64,000 nt of DNA from Escherichia fergusonii ATCC 35469 (GTDB taxonomy: Bacteria > Pseudomonadota > Gammaproteobacteria > Enterobacterales > Enterobacteriaceae), in the NCBI RefSeq assembly GCF_000026225.1, contig NC_011740.1, positions 2,604,001 through 2,668,000 on the forward strand, written 5' to 3'. Both the position numbers and the translations under genes were made by a program. The notes beneath the pieces are model-generated. The model had not been told where the DNA came from and searched no databases. It saw only the letters and a list, made by a program, of their open reading frames with translations. Shown piece after piece: positions 1 to 8,644 of the stretch (position 1 is the first letter of the stretch; each line of letters opens with the position of its first letter).

Positions 1-482
1 CCGCCAATAAAGGGATGCCGATTCTGTTGCTTACCGCGCTTGGCACCATTGAACATCGCGTCAAGGGGCTGGAGCTGGGAGCGGATGACTATCTGGTGAA
101 GCCGTTCGCTTTTGCTGAACTGCTGGCGCGGGTGCGCACTCTACTGCGTCGCGGGGCGGCGGTGATTATCGAAAGTCAGTTTCAGGTTGCCGACCTGATG
201 GTCGATCTCGTCAGCCGCAAAGTCACCCGCAGCGGCACGCGCATCACTTTGACCAGTAAAGAGTTTACTCTGCTGGAGTTTTTTCTCCGCCATCAGGGCG
301 AAGTGCTGCCCCGCTCGCTTATCGCCTCGCAGGTATGGGACATGAATTTTGACAGCGACACTAACGCCATTGATGTGGCGGTGAAGCGACTGCGCGGCAA
401 AATCGACAACGACTTTGAGCCAAAGCTAATTCAGACCGTACGCGGCGTAGGCTATATGCTTGAGGTGCCGGATGGCCAGTAA
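1..482 (+). CDS. cusR: Copper/silver response regulator CusR (5' end cut by window)
   Basis: C-terminal part of an OmpR/PhoB-family response regulator that activates copper and silver efflux (cusCFBA) when phosphorylated by CusS. The reading frame enters from the window edge; about 70 N-terminal residues, including the phospho-acceptor Asp, lie outside. What remains shows the end of the receiver domain (LLTALG switch region and the conserved Lys in VKPF) and a complete winged-helix DNA-binding domain ending in VRGVGYML. The sequence matches E. coli CusR almost exactly as I remember it. Its stop overlaps the cusS start by 11 bp, so the two genes are translationally coupled. Confidence 0.96.
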
Positions 483-1920
483 GCCGTTTCAGCGCCCGTT
501 TTCGCTGGCAACCCGCCTGACCTTTTTTATCAGCCTTGCCACCATTGCAGCGTTTTTCGTCTTTGCCTGGATCATGATCCACTCGGTAAAAGTGCATTTT
601 GCCGAGCAGGATATTAATGATTTAAAAGAGATTAGCGCCACATTCAAGCGCGTTCTTAATCATCCCGAAGAGACACAAGCCCGACGCTTAATGACGCTGG
701 AAGATATCGTCAGTGGTTATTCCAACGTGTTGATTTCTCTGGCAGATAGCCACGGTAAAACGGTGTATCACTCCCCCGGTGCGCCGGATATCCGCGAGTT
801 TGCACGTGATGCCATACCCGATAAAGACGCTCGGGGCGGCGAGGTGTATCTCCTTTCCGGCCCGACAATGATGATGCCAGGCCACGGTCACGGGCATATG
901 GAACACAGCAACTGGCGGATGATTAACTTGCCGGTTGGCCCGTTGGTGGACGGCAAACCGATTTATACGCTCTACATCGCGCTGTCTATCGATTTTCATC
1001 TTCATTACATTAATGATTTGATGAATAAACTTATTATGACCGCATCGATCATCAGCATCCTGATCGTCTTTATCGTGCTGCTGGCGGTACATAAAGGCCA
1101 CGCGCCAATTCGCAGCGTCAGCCGTCAAATCCAGAACATTACCTCGAAAGATCTCGACGTTCGCCTCGATCCACAGACCGTGCCCATTGAACTCGAACAA
1201 TTGGGGCTGTCGTTCAACCATATGATCGAGCGTATCGAGGATGTCTTTACCCGCCAGTCCAATTTCTCAGCGGATATCGCCCACGAAATTCGCACGCCGA
1301 TTACGAATCTCATAACGCAAACGGAAATCGCCCTCAGCCAGTCGCGCAGCCAGAAGGAGCTGGAAGATGTGCTCTACTCTAATCTCGAAGAGCTGACGCG
1401 AATGGCGAAAATGGTCAGCGATATGCTGTTTCTCGCTCAGGCCGATAACAACCAGTTAATCCCCGAAAAGAAAATGCTCAACCTGGCGGATGAAGTTGGC
1501 AAAGTGTTCGATTTTTTCGAGGCGTTAGCGGAAGATCGCGGCGTAGCACTACGGTTTGTTGGCGACAAATGTCAGGTTGCGGGCGATCCGCTGATGCTGC
1601 GTCGGGCGTTAAGCAACCTGCTTTCTAACGCCCTGCGTTATACGCCACCCGGAAAGGCAATTGTAGTGCGCTGCCAGACGGTCGATCACCAGGTGCAAGT
1701 TACCGTCGAAAACCCCGGTGCTCCCATTGCGCCCGAGCACTTACCGCGATTGTTTGACCGTTTCTACCGCGTTGACCCTTCCCGCCAGCGAAAAGGTGAA
1801 GGCAGCGGCATTGGGCTGGCGATAGTGAAATCGATTGTTGTCGCGCATAAAGGCACGGTTGCAGTAACGTCAGATGCGCGGGGAACAAGGTTTGTTATCG
1901 GGCTACCGGAGAGAGAGTGA
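472..1920 (+). CDS. cusS: Copper/silver sensor histidine kinase CusS
   Basis: Inner-membrane sensor kinase that detects periplasmic Cu(I)/Ag(I) and phosphorylates CusR. The chosen ATG overlaps the end of cusR and gives 482 residues. Membrane segments lie at about 16-36 and 186-206. Between them is a periplasmic sensor with a Met/His-rich patch at 133-144 ([12 protein letters not shown]) suited to metal binding. HAMP, the phospho-acceptor His271 in the HEIRTP motif, the N-box NLLSNALRY and the G-box GSGIGLAIV are all intact. The protein ends GLPERE, where I remember K-12 ending TLPA, so the last residues differ just before a rearrangement junction. Next to it lie immunity-like genes instead of the K-12 neighbour nfrB. 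Confidence 0.95.
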
Positions 1921-1989
1921 TTGGTCAGATAATGCAGTGGATGTTAATTGAATTGAGAATTAGCTATTTCGTCACGAGAAAAAGCGTAA

Positions 1990-2085
1990 AATCCGTTTCG
2001 TGCAGATGGTGAGTTTTATCAGGGTATGGCGGTAGCGCAACTGCCTTCGGATAATATATATAGTGTGAATGTATACCCCAGATAA
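1990..2085 (+). pseudogene. Possible remnant of a toxin C-terminal tip
   Basis: A short open frame without a start codon, entered just after a stop, reads FRADGEFYQGMAVAQLPSDN and runs to a TAA about 50 bp before the SMI1/KNR4-like immunity gene. Composition is protein-like, and the position directly upstream of an immunity gene is where the 3' end of an Rhs/CDI effector would lie. It is only 31 codons and I recognise no family, so it could be chance coding potential. The call rests on context. Confidence 0.2.
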
Positions 2086-2135
2086 CTTCACCATCCAAAT
2101 ATATTCTTGAGATTAAAATATCGTATATTAATCGT

Positions 2136-2615
2136 ATGGGTGAAAATCCTGTTAATATTTTAACGAATCATGAGTACTATAAAGTGGAAAAAATCATAGA
2201 ACAGATAAAACCATTTTGGACAAAATATGATTCTTTGTCAGAAAAAGATATGATGTTGTTAGAGTCCAATTTCACGCATCGTTTTCCAGAAGATATGAAA
2301 GAGTTTTTTCTGTGGTCTAACGGTGGAGCAGGTAAATTTCACAATATTTACATTTCCTTGTGGCCATTAGACGAAATCAAGGAATTAAATGATGGTTATT
2401 TAATCAATCATTATCTAGGTGAACAGTTCATGGCTTTTGGTTCTGATGGTGGGCCGATATGTTTTTTACTGGATTATCGTAATCCAGAACACACCAGAAT
2501 ATCTTCCGTAAATTTTGGTGACCTGGATATAGCTGAAGTAAAACAAATAGCAATTTCATTCGATGTTTTTTTAGAGTTGGCAGGAAATGGAAAAATTATA
2601 AGTAATAATTTGTAG
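2136..2615 (+). CDS. SMI1/KNR4 (SUKH) family immunity-like protein
   Basis: A 159-residue soluble protein with the SUKH/SMI1-KNR4 pattern: an N-terminal helical part, a central FPEDMKEFFLWSNGG segment, then WPLDEI and a FGSDGG motif before a hydrophobic strand. Proteins of this family commonly protect against toxins carried at the C-terminus of Rhs, CDI and other polymorphic effectors, and are often found as orphans. The gene is AT-rich compared with the flanking cusS and htpG, a sign of transfer. No clear Shine-Dalgarno precedes the ATG, so the start is uncertain. No full toxin gene lies upstream. It is probably a leftover cassette that may still neutralise toxins from neighbouring cells. 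Confidence 0.65.
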   Translation: MGENPVNILTNHEYYKVEKIIEQIKPFWTKYDSLSEKDMMLLESNFTHRFPEDMKEFFLWSNGGAGKFHNIYISLWPLDEIKELNDGYLINHYLGEQFMAFGSDGGPICFLLDYRNPEHTRISSVNFGDLDIAEVKQIAISFDVFLELAGNGKIISNNL

Positions 2616-2839
2616 TCAAGCAATCATCTCTCATACTGGAAATTGTCGAGGAAAGCAGAGAAAATATTTTCAGGAGTAAGACACATCATCATGAATTTTT
2701 TCGTGGTGGAGTGGGTGGTCATGTTTCTATCTCACGGAATACACATAACCGTGATGCTACAGGGCTGGAAAAATTTGAAAATGTGAGTTCACCGGAACGT
2801 TACCTTCAATGGAACAAGTTAATAAATTTACCGATATGA
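2609..2839 (+). pseudogene. Headless C-terminal fragment of a polymorphic (Rhs/CDI-type) toxin
   Basis: An open frame of about 76 codons with no ATG. It contains THHHEFFRGGVGGHVSISRN and ends SPERYLQWNKLINLPI. This looks like the extreme C-terminus of a secreted effector: His/Gly-rich and lacking any N-terminal part. Its TGA overlaps an ATG of the next gene (ATGA, 2836-2839), the coupling expected of a toxin tip and its immunity gene. I see no Rhs core or PAAR sequence. It is interpreted as a displaced toxin tip left after recombination. The toxin activity cannot be named from sequence alone. Confidence 0.45.
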
Positions 2840-3099
2840 TTGCTTCCTTTATCCTTACATTCAGATCCACGGATGATTTTGATAATGAATTAATTAGCAC
2901 ATTATATAAAACTCTGGAAGACATTCAGATATTATATTGTGATACAAACGTTATTGATAAAGAAATTGCGTATGGCCTTTTTGTTCTACATGATAATCTG
3001 CGAGGGGCAATACTCTCCTGGACAAATGAAGATAAAATCCTTATTTCTGAAATTAGCTCAAGAATTGATAGATATATTGAAAAGATATTTTTATCTTAA
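2836..3099 (+). CDS. Small orphan protein, probable immunity partner of the upstream toxin tip
   Basis: An 87-residue acidic, helical protein starting MIASFILTFRSTDD; an alternative in-frame ATG at 2809 would add nine residues. I prefer 2836 because that ATG overlaps the TGA of the toxin fragment, as in translationally coupled toxin-immunity pairs. There is no signal peptide or membrane segment and no recognised domain. The gene is AT-rich like its neighbours. Function is inferred from position only. Confidence 0.5.
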   Translation: MIASFILTFRSTDDFDNELISTLYKTLEDIQILYCDTNVIDKEIAYGLFVLHDNLRGAILSWTNEDKILISEISSRIDRYIEKIFLS

Positions 3100-3153
3100 C
3101 GCGATATACCATAGACATATTAAGTGTCATGAAAATTCATAGTCATTACCACC

Positions 3154-3582
3154 ATGACAAAAACACAAGCAAAGTTTCTTATTTATAAAGCAAACAAATT
3201 TATACAGCATCTTGATGGAATTAATTTTTTTAATTTACATCTATTAAACAGAATTTCCCCACAAGTGAGAAAAGAGATTCAACAGGCATATGCAATGGAC
3301 TCTACTAACAATAGAATCTATTTACCTCATCCGGTGGATATAAACCTTTTAATGCGTTATTTAATAACATTATCAGGTACAGATAAAATTTTTAGTTGCT
3401 GGCTTATCTTTGAAGGAAGATTAAAAATAGTTATGGAGGTGGATAATTTTCCATTCTTTATAGAGAGTATTTTCAGAGAGCAGGGATCTTATGATTTAAC
3501 ACTATTTTTTGATATACCTCCCAAGGTAATAGTAGTCAATGACAATGAATATCACCTTGATATATATAGTAATTATTTTTGA
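3154..3582 (+). CDS. Orphan hypothetical protein in the immunity-gene patch
   Basis: A 142-residue soluble protein, AT-rich, with no signal peptide or membrane segment. I do not recognise the family. It starts with a Lys-rich helix (MTKTQAKFLIYKANKF) followed by alternating hydrophobic strands, and ends HLDIYSNYF. It lies in the same direction, 54 bp after the previous small gene, and is the third small ORF of the patch. It is likely a third orphan immunity or accessory cassette, with no direct evidence of function. Confidence 0.5.
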   Translation: MTKTQAKFLIYKANKFIQHLDGINFFNLHLLNRISPQVRKEIQQAYAMDSTNNRIYLPHPVDINLLMRYLITLSGTDKIFSCWLIFEGRLKIVMEVDNFPFFIESIFREQGSYDLTLFFDIPPKVIVVNDNEYHLDIYSNYF

Positions 3583-3605
3583 CGTAGAATATTTTTACAA
3601 TAGTC

Positions 3606-3635
3606 AAAAAATTGCGCCGCCCAGGGGCGACGCAA
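3606..3635 (-). terminator. Rho-independent terminator of htpG
   Basis: On the minus strand a GC-rich stem (TTGCGTCGCC pairing with GGCGGCGCAA, with one mismatch) is followed by a run of six T, about 20 bp after the htpG stop. Confidence 0.85.
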
Positions 3636-3656
3636 CATTCTAATTTATCGCCAGTA

Positions 3657-5531
3657 TCAGGAAACCAGCAGCTGGTTCATACGACGAATAAACAGGTTCG
3701 GATCTTCCAGCGTGCCGCGTTCTGCCAGCAGCGCCTGATCCAGCAGCAGTTCTACCCACTCGCTGAACTTCGCTTCATCTTCAGTATCTGCCGCACGTTT
3801 CACCAGTACATGATCCGGGTTCAGTTCGAAAATGTATTTCACTTCTGGCACTTTCTGGCCCGCCGCAGCGAACAGTTTCGCCATCTGAGTGCTCATTTCG
3901 TCCGCGTCGGTAGAGACAATCGCTGGCGTATCGGTCAGACGGTGGGTCAGACGGACATCTTTCACACGCTCGCCGAGCAGGGCTTTCACACGGTCGATGA
4001 ACGGAGTCAGTGCTTTCTCCGCTTCTTTCGCGCTCTCATCAACTTCGTCAGCCAGTTTTTCCAGCGACTCGTCAACTTTAGACACAGACTGGAACGGTTT
4101 ACCGTCGAACTCAGTCAGATAGTTCATCATCCACTCATCGATGCGGTCGGAAAGCAGCAGAACTTCGATGCCTTTCTTACGCAGCAGTTCCAGGTGCGGG
4201 CTGCTCTTCGCTGCCGCATAGCTGTCTGCGGTGATGTAGTAGATTTTCTCCTGCCCTTCTTTCATGCGGGAAACGTAGTCTTCCAGAGACACGGTCTGCG
4301 CAGAAGAATCGGTATGGGTAGAAGCAAAACGCAGCAGTTTGGCGATCGCTTCCTGGTTAGCGAAATCTTCCGCCGGACCTTCTTTCAGTACCAGGCCAAA
4401 CTGTTGCCAGAAGGTCTGATATTTTTCCGCATCGTCTTTCGCCAGTTTTTCCAGCATTTGCAGCACACGCTTGGTCAGCGCATTGCGCAGGTTGCGGGTT
4501 ACCGTGCTGTCCTGGAGGATTTCACGGGAAACGTTCAGCGGCAGATCGCTGGAGTCAATCAGACCACGCACGAAGCGCAGATAGTTCGGCATGAACTGTT
4601 CTGCGTCGTCCATGATGAACACACGCTGAACATACAGTTTCAGGCCGTGTTTATGATCGCGGTTCCACATATCCCACGGTGCCTGCGACGGAATGTACAG
4701 CAGGCTGGTGTACTCCTGCTTACCTTCAACGCGGTTGTGGCTCCAGGTCAGCGGATCGTTAAAGTCGTGGGCGATGTGTTTGTAGAACTCTTTGTACTCT
4801 TCGTCGGTGATTTCCGACTTGTTACGGGTCCAAAGCGCCTGCGCTTTGTTGATTTTCTCCCAGGAGATTACGGTTTCGCCGTCTTTCTCTTCGCGTTTTT
4901 CGATCTCTACCGGCAGCGCGATATGGTCGGAGTATTTGCTGATGATGGAGCGGACGCGCCAGTCATCGAGGAACTCGTCTTCACCTTCACGCAGATGCAG
5001 GGTGATTTCAGTACCACGATCTTCTTTGGTGATGTCGGCAACGGTGTATTCACCTTCGCCCGCCGATTCCCAGAAGACGCCGTTTTCTGGTTTTTCTCCT
5101 GCCGCACGAGTACGCACGGTCACTTTGTCGGCCACGATAAACGCAGAGTAGAAACCAACACCGAACTGACCGATCAGCTGGCTGTCTTTCGCCTGGTCAG
5201 AACCCAGGGATTCGAGGAATGATTTGGTGCCGGATTTAGCGATAGTCCCCAGATGGTCAATTACTTCGTCGCGGGTCATCCCCACGCCGTTATCGGAGAT
5301 GGTAAGCGTGCGCTTGTCTTTATCGAAAGAGACACGAACGCGCAGTTCGCCATCACCTTCGTACAGGTCCGGGTTGGAGAGCGCGCGGAAACGCAGCTTG
5401 TCCGCCGCATCGGAGGCGTTAGAGATAAGCTCACGCAGGAAGATTTCTTTATTGGAATAGAGAGAATGGATCATCAGGTGCAGAAGTTGTTTCACTTCTG
5501 ACTGAAAACCACGAGTTTCTTGTCCTTTCAT
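3657..5531 (-). CDS. htpG: Molecular chaperone HtpG (bacterial Hsp90)
   Basis: ATP-dependent Hsp90-family chaperone acting on partly folded cytosolic proteins, working with DnaK. Length is 624 residues, the same as E. coli. The N-terminal GHKL ATPase domain shows the catalytic Glu34 in the ELISNASDA motif, DNGVGM at 80-85 and GQFGVGFYSAF at 121-131. Middle and C-terminal dimerisation domains follow without a charged linker, as usual in bacteria. A heat-shock promoter lies directly upstream. The gene ends at the junction with the AT-rich immunity patch; in K-12 its other neighbour would be adk. Confidence 0.98.
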   Translation of the reverse strand: MKGQETRGFQSEVKQLLHLMIHSLYSNKEIFLRELISNASDAADKLRFRALSNPDLYEGDGELRVRVSFDKDKRTLTISDNGVGMTRDEVIDHLGTIAKSGTKSFLESLGSDQAKDSQLIGQFGVGFYSAFIVADKVTVRTRAAGEKPENGVFWESAGEGEYTVADITKEDRGTEITLHLREGEDEFLDDWRVRSIISKYSDHIALPVEIEKREEKDGETVISWEKINKAQALWTRNKSEITDEEYKEFYKHIAHDFNDPLTWSHNRVEGKQEYTSLLYIPSQAPWDMWNRDHKHGLKLYVQRVFIMDDAEQFMPNYLRFVRGLIDSSDLPLNVSREILQDSTVTRNLRNALTKRVLQMLEKLAKDDAEKYQTFWQQFGLVLKEGPAEDFANQEAIAKLLRFASTHTDSSAQTVSLEDYVSRMKEGQEKIYYITADSYAAAKSSPHLELLRKKGIEVLLLSDRIDEWMMNYLTEFDGKPFQSVSKVDESLEKLADEVDESAKEAEKALTPFIDRVKALLGERVKDVRLTHRLTDTPAIVSTDADEMSTQMAKLFAAAGQKVPEVKYIFELNPDHVLVKRAADTEDEAKFSEWVELLLDQALLAERGTLEDPNLFIRRMNQLLVS

Positions 5532-5584
5532 GTAGGTCTACCTCAATAATGCCATTTTAAGGTTAAAAACAGGATGAGGGAGAG

Positions 5585-5611
5585 ATGGGGACAAGGGGGA
5601 ATAATTTCAAG
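5585..5611 (-). promoter_or_regulatory. Sigma-32 heat-shock promoter of htpG
   Basis: On the minus strand CTTGAA and CCCCAT are separated by 15 bp, matching the sigma-32 consensus. It lies about 54 bp before the htpG ATG and agrees with the known heat induction of htpG. Confidence 0.85.
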
Positions 5612-5635
5612 CGAGAGCAGGTGATCCTGCTCTCG
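5612..5635 (-). terminator. Stem-loop between recR and htpG
   Basis: A perfect 10-bp stem (CGAGAGCAGG with CCTGCTCTCG) and 4-nt loop begin five bases after the recR stop and abut the -35 of the htpG heat-shock promoter. There is only a weak T-rich tail (CTTGAAATTATT), so termination of recR readthrough may be partial. Confidence 0.55.
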
Positions 5636-5640
5636 TTTGC

Positions 5641-6246
5641 TTAAAAACGAATCTTATGACGCCCGGCAAGGGAGTGTGACAGCGTGGTGCCATCGACCAT
5701 TTCCAGTTCGCCGCCAACCGGTACGCCATGAGCAATTCGGCTGGCTTCCACGTCATATTGCGCGCAAAGCTCGGCAATGTAGTTAGCGGTAGCTTCACCT
5801 TCAACCGTGGGGTTGGTGGCGAGGATCACTTCAGTGATTTTTTCCTCTGCCAGACGCTGTTCCAGGCGATCAAGACCGATATCATCCGGACCGATGCCGT
5901 CCAGCGGTGACAGGTGCCCCATCAACACAAAATAACGGCCTGAAAACTGACCGGTCTGCTCAATGGCATAGATGTCCGCCGGACTCTCCACCACGCAGAT
6001 TTGGCCGTTTTCCTGACGACGCGGATTCGAACAAATGTTACAGACTTCCTGTTCGGTGAAGGTGCGGCAATCGGCGCAGTGGCCGATTTCCGACATCGCC
6101 CGGGTGAGCGCCTGCGCCAGACGCATCCCGCCGCTACGATCGCGCTGAAGCAGCGTGAACGCCATACGCTGCGCCGACTTCGGGCCAACGCCCGGCAGAC
6201 AGCGCAGTGCTTCCATAAGCTGTGTTAACAGCGGGCTGGTTTGCAT
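5641..6246 (-). CDS. recR: Recombination mediator RecR
   Basis: Works with RecF and RecO to load RecA on SSB-coated gaps in the RecFOR pathway. The 201-residue protein has a helix-hairpin-helix near 17-25 (LPGVGPKSA), a Cys4 zinc site (Cys57, Cys60, Cys69, Cys72), and a Toprim domain starting around ICVVESPAD. Its ATG overlaps the ybaB stop (TGATG), so it is translationally coupled to ybaB in the dnaX-ybaB-recR operon. Confidence 0.97.
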   Translation of the reverse strand: MQTSPLLTQLMEALRCLPGVGPKSAQRMAFTLLQRDRSGGMRLAQALTRAMSEIGHCADCRTFTEQEVCNICSNPRRQENGQICVVESPADIYAIEQTGQFSGRYFVLMGHLSPLDGIGPDDIGLDRLEQRLAEEKITEVILATNPTVEGEATANYIAELCAQYDVEASRIAHGVPVGGELEMVDGTTLSHSLAGRHKIRF

Positions 6247-6575
6247 CAGAACGGCATCTTAAAGCCTGGCGGCAGCTGCATTCCTGAGGAAACAGAGGCC
6301 ATTTTTTCTTTCTGCGTTTCTTCAATACGACGTGCTGCGTCGTTGAATGCTGCAGCCACCAGGTCTTCCAGCATCTCTTTGTCGTCTTCCAGCAGGCTCG
6401 GGTCGATCTCTACGCGACGGCAGTTGTGTGCACCGTTGATGGTCACTTTTACCAGACCTGCGCCAGATTCGCCGGTGACTTCCAGCTGCGCGATCTCTTC
6501 CTGCATTTTCTGCATTTTTTCTTGCATCTGCTGGGCTTGCTTCATCAGGTTACCCAGACCGCCTTTACCAAACAT
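6246..6575 (-). CDS. ybaB: Nucleoid-associated protein YbaB (YbaB/EbfC family)
   Basis: A 109-residue DNA-binding protein that forms a tweezer-like dimer; its role is still poorly defined. The ORF can be extended to 6590, but the ATG giving [13 protein letters not shown] matches the family start and has an AGAGAG-type ribosome site. A long N-terminal helix ([20 protein letters not shown]) is followed by a beta-rich core. It sits between dnaX and recR, as across many bacteria, and shares a base with the recR start codon. Confidence 0.95.
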
Positions 6576-6627
6576 AGGTTTCTCTCTCAATCACGTTAAG
6601 GATGACGAACGTAAGCTGTGCTTACGA

Positions 6628-8559
6628 TCAAATGGGGCGGATACTTTCTTCATCCAGCTCCGCATCGAAGAACCGACGCAGGGTCTGAATATTATTATCC
6701 GCAATAATGGACTCGCGCGCCTGCGCAAGTTTTTCTTCATATATCGCCTGACGCCATTCCAGCGGCGTACGCACCGCGGGATTATCATCTTCAACGATAG
6801 TCAGTTCAACCGTTGAACCTTTTAACGTGCTCAACGCTTCAGCCAGTTTTTGCTGTGCACCGCGGTTGTTTAAATGCCGCTGAGAGGAGCGCAAATGCAG
6901 ACATACTGCGTTGTCGCTCTCCTCTTTCCAGGCATTTAACGCCACCTGTTCAACCAGTTTTGGTAGCGAAAGTTGGCTCACCTGTGCCGCCCAAGGATCG
7001 CGCTCAATGGCTTCTGCCGCCAGCTTTGCCGCCAGTTCCGGCGTTTTTTCATGTTCCAGCGCTTTTTTCAGCGCCTTCGGCGTGGCGACCACTTCTTTTT
7101 GCTGCATCACTGGAGTGGTCGCCTTCCAGCGATACGCTTCTTTTTTGGCTGGTGCTTTTTCCAGCGCCGATGGCCCCGGACGCGCCTGAACGCGATCGGT
7201 GACCGAAGCCAGTCTTTCCAGCGCAGCGTTATTCACCGGCCGCGCGCGGGTAGCGGCTGCCGGTTCACTCTTTTTTGCTTTGGTTGCTCCCTGTGCGCGC
7301 TGCAGTTGTTGGCGCGCCGCCAGCACCTGGCTGGTGGTTTCTGAGAGCGGTACAGTCGGTGCCTGCTGCGGAGCTGATTGCGGTTGCGGCGGCACCTGGG
7401 TTGGCGTCATTACTGCCGTTGGCGCGACGGGCGCAAAAGACTGGCGTGGCACTTCTGGCTCAGGCAGCGGCATACGCGGATGAAACGCCAGTGCGCGCAA
7501 CAGCGTCATCTCAACGCCCATGCGGCGGTCCGGCGCATACGGTAATTCTTTGCGACCAATCAACAGCGTTTGATAGTAAAGCTGAATATCCGTCGGCGGT
7601 ATGGTGCGCGCCAGTTCACGCATCCGCAGCTCGATGGCGGCCATGTCGTTGCCCAGCGCAGCAGGGGAAAGTTGCACCATTGCAATGCGGTGCAACAGGC
7701 CGAGCATTTCTACCAGCAACGCTTCCCACTCAATACCACGAGCGGCGGCTTCATTAATCAGCGACATTACACGCTCGCCGTTGGCTTCAACCATCGCTTC
7801 AACCAGCGACAGCGCCTGATCGTCGTCAAGCGTACCCAGCATCGCACTGACCGCCTGGGTTGAAACCTGTCCGTCACCGCTGGCAATTGCCTGGTCGGTT
7901 AAACTTAAGGCATCTCGCAAGCTGCCTTCAGCGGCGCGCGCCAGCAGTTGCAGCGCCCGCGGCTCGTGAGCGATATGTTCTTCGTTGAGGATGTGCTCAA
8001 GCTGATGGCGAATTTGCTCGACATCCAGCGCCTTGAGATGAAATTGCAGACAGCGTGACAAAATCGTCACCGGCAATTTCTGCGGATCGGTCGTCGCCAG
8101 CAGAAACTTGACGTGCTCCGGCGGTTCTTCAAGGGTTTTTAACAGTGCGTTAAAGCTGTGGCGCGACAGCATATGCACTTCGTCGATCAGATAAACTTTA
8201 AAACGACCACGCGCCGGAGCGTACTGGACGTTATCCAGCAGGTCACGAGTGTCTTCAACTTTGGTGCGCGAGGCGGCGTCGATTTCAATCAGATCGACAA
8301 AGCGCCCCTGCTCGATTTCACGACAGTTATCGCACACGCCGCACGGCGTCGCGGTAATGCCAGTTTCGCAGTTTAGCCCCTTCGCCAGCAGTCGGGCGAT
8401 AGAGGTTTTTCCGACGCCCCGGGTGCCGGAAAAAAGATAAGCATGATGAATACGCCCTAACGACAAGCCGTTCGCCAGTGCGGTCAGCACATGTTCCTGG
8501 CCGACGACGTCAGCAAAGGTTTGTGGGCGCCATTTTCGGGCTAAGACCTGATAACTCAT
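6628..8559 (-). CDS. dnaX: DNA polymerase III tau subunit (gamma by frameshift)
   Basis: Clamp-loader ATPase. Full-length tau (643 residues) links the clamp loader to polymerase cores and DnaB; gamma is a shorter product made by -1 frameshifting after Lys430. The AAA+ domain shows Walker A at 45-52 (GTRGVGKT), a zinc site (Cys64, Cys73, Cys76, Cys79), Walker B LIDEVH at 124-129 and the SRC sensor motif at 168-170. Proline/Ala-rich linkers precede the tau-specific C-terminal domains. It lies downstream of apt and leads into ybaB-recR. Confidence 0.97.
   Translation of the reverse strand: MSYQVLARKWRPQTFADVVGQEHVLTALANGLSLGRIHHAYLFSGTRGVGKTSIARLLAKGLNCETGITATPCGVCDNCREIEQGRFVDLIEIDAASRTKVEDTRDLLDNVQYAPARGRFKVYLIDEVHMLSRHSFNALLKTLEEPPEHVKFLLATTDPQKLPVTILSRCLQFHLKALDVEQIRHQLEHILNEEHIAHEPRALQLLARAAEGSLRDALSLTDQAIASGDGQVSTQAVSAMLGTLDDDQALSLVEAMVEANGERVMSLINEAAARGIEWEALLVEMLGLLHRIAMVQLSPAALGNDMAAIELRMRELARTIPPTDIQLYYQTLLIGRKELPYAPDRRMGVEMTLLRALAFHPRMPLPEPEVPRQSFAPVAPTAVMTPTQVPPQPQSAPQQAPTVPLSETTSQVLAARQQLQRAQGATKAKKSEPAAATRARPVNNAALERLASVTDRVQARPGPSALEKAPAKKEAYRWKATTPVMQQKEVVATPKALKKALEHEKTPELAAKLAAEAIERDPWAAQVSQLSLPKLVEQVALNAWKEESDNAVCLHLRSSQRHLNNRGAQQKLAEALSTLKGSTVELTIVEDDNPAVRTPLEWRQAIYEEKLAQARESIIADNNIQTLRRFFDAELDEESIRPI
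7236..7276 (-). promoter_or_regulatory. Programmed -1 frameshift signal in dnaX
   Basis: On the minus strand the slippery heptamer AAAAAAG (7270-7276) is followed at once in the -1 frame by GAG TGA, so gamma ends after residue 431 with Glu. A GC-rich stem-loop (7236-7263, CCGGC...GGCCGG) sits just downstream. The arrangement is the same as the well-studied E. coli signal. The upstream anti-Shine-Dalgarno stimulator was not checked base by base. Confidence 0.9.
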
Positions 8560-8644
8560 TGGCAGGCTCTGAAACGCTGGAAGGTGGATTCACGAAGGGG
8601 TAATGCTAACACAGCCCCGTCAGAACGGCGAGGCTGAATGCACA

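Noticed and set aside
1921..3600. An intact Rhs, CDI or type VI secretion locus
   Set aside because: No YD repeats, PAAR, VgrG, Hcp or CdiB-like sequence is present; only short tips and immunity-like genes.
3612..5222. 536-codon open frame opposite htpG
   Set aside because: Antisense shadow of a highly conserved gene; composition is that of a reverse frame (rich in Phe, His, Arg, Gln) with no domain.
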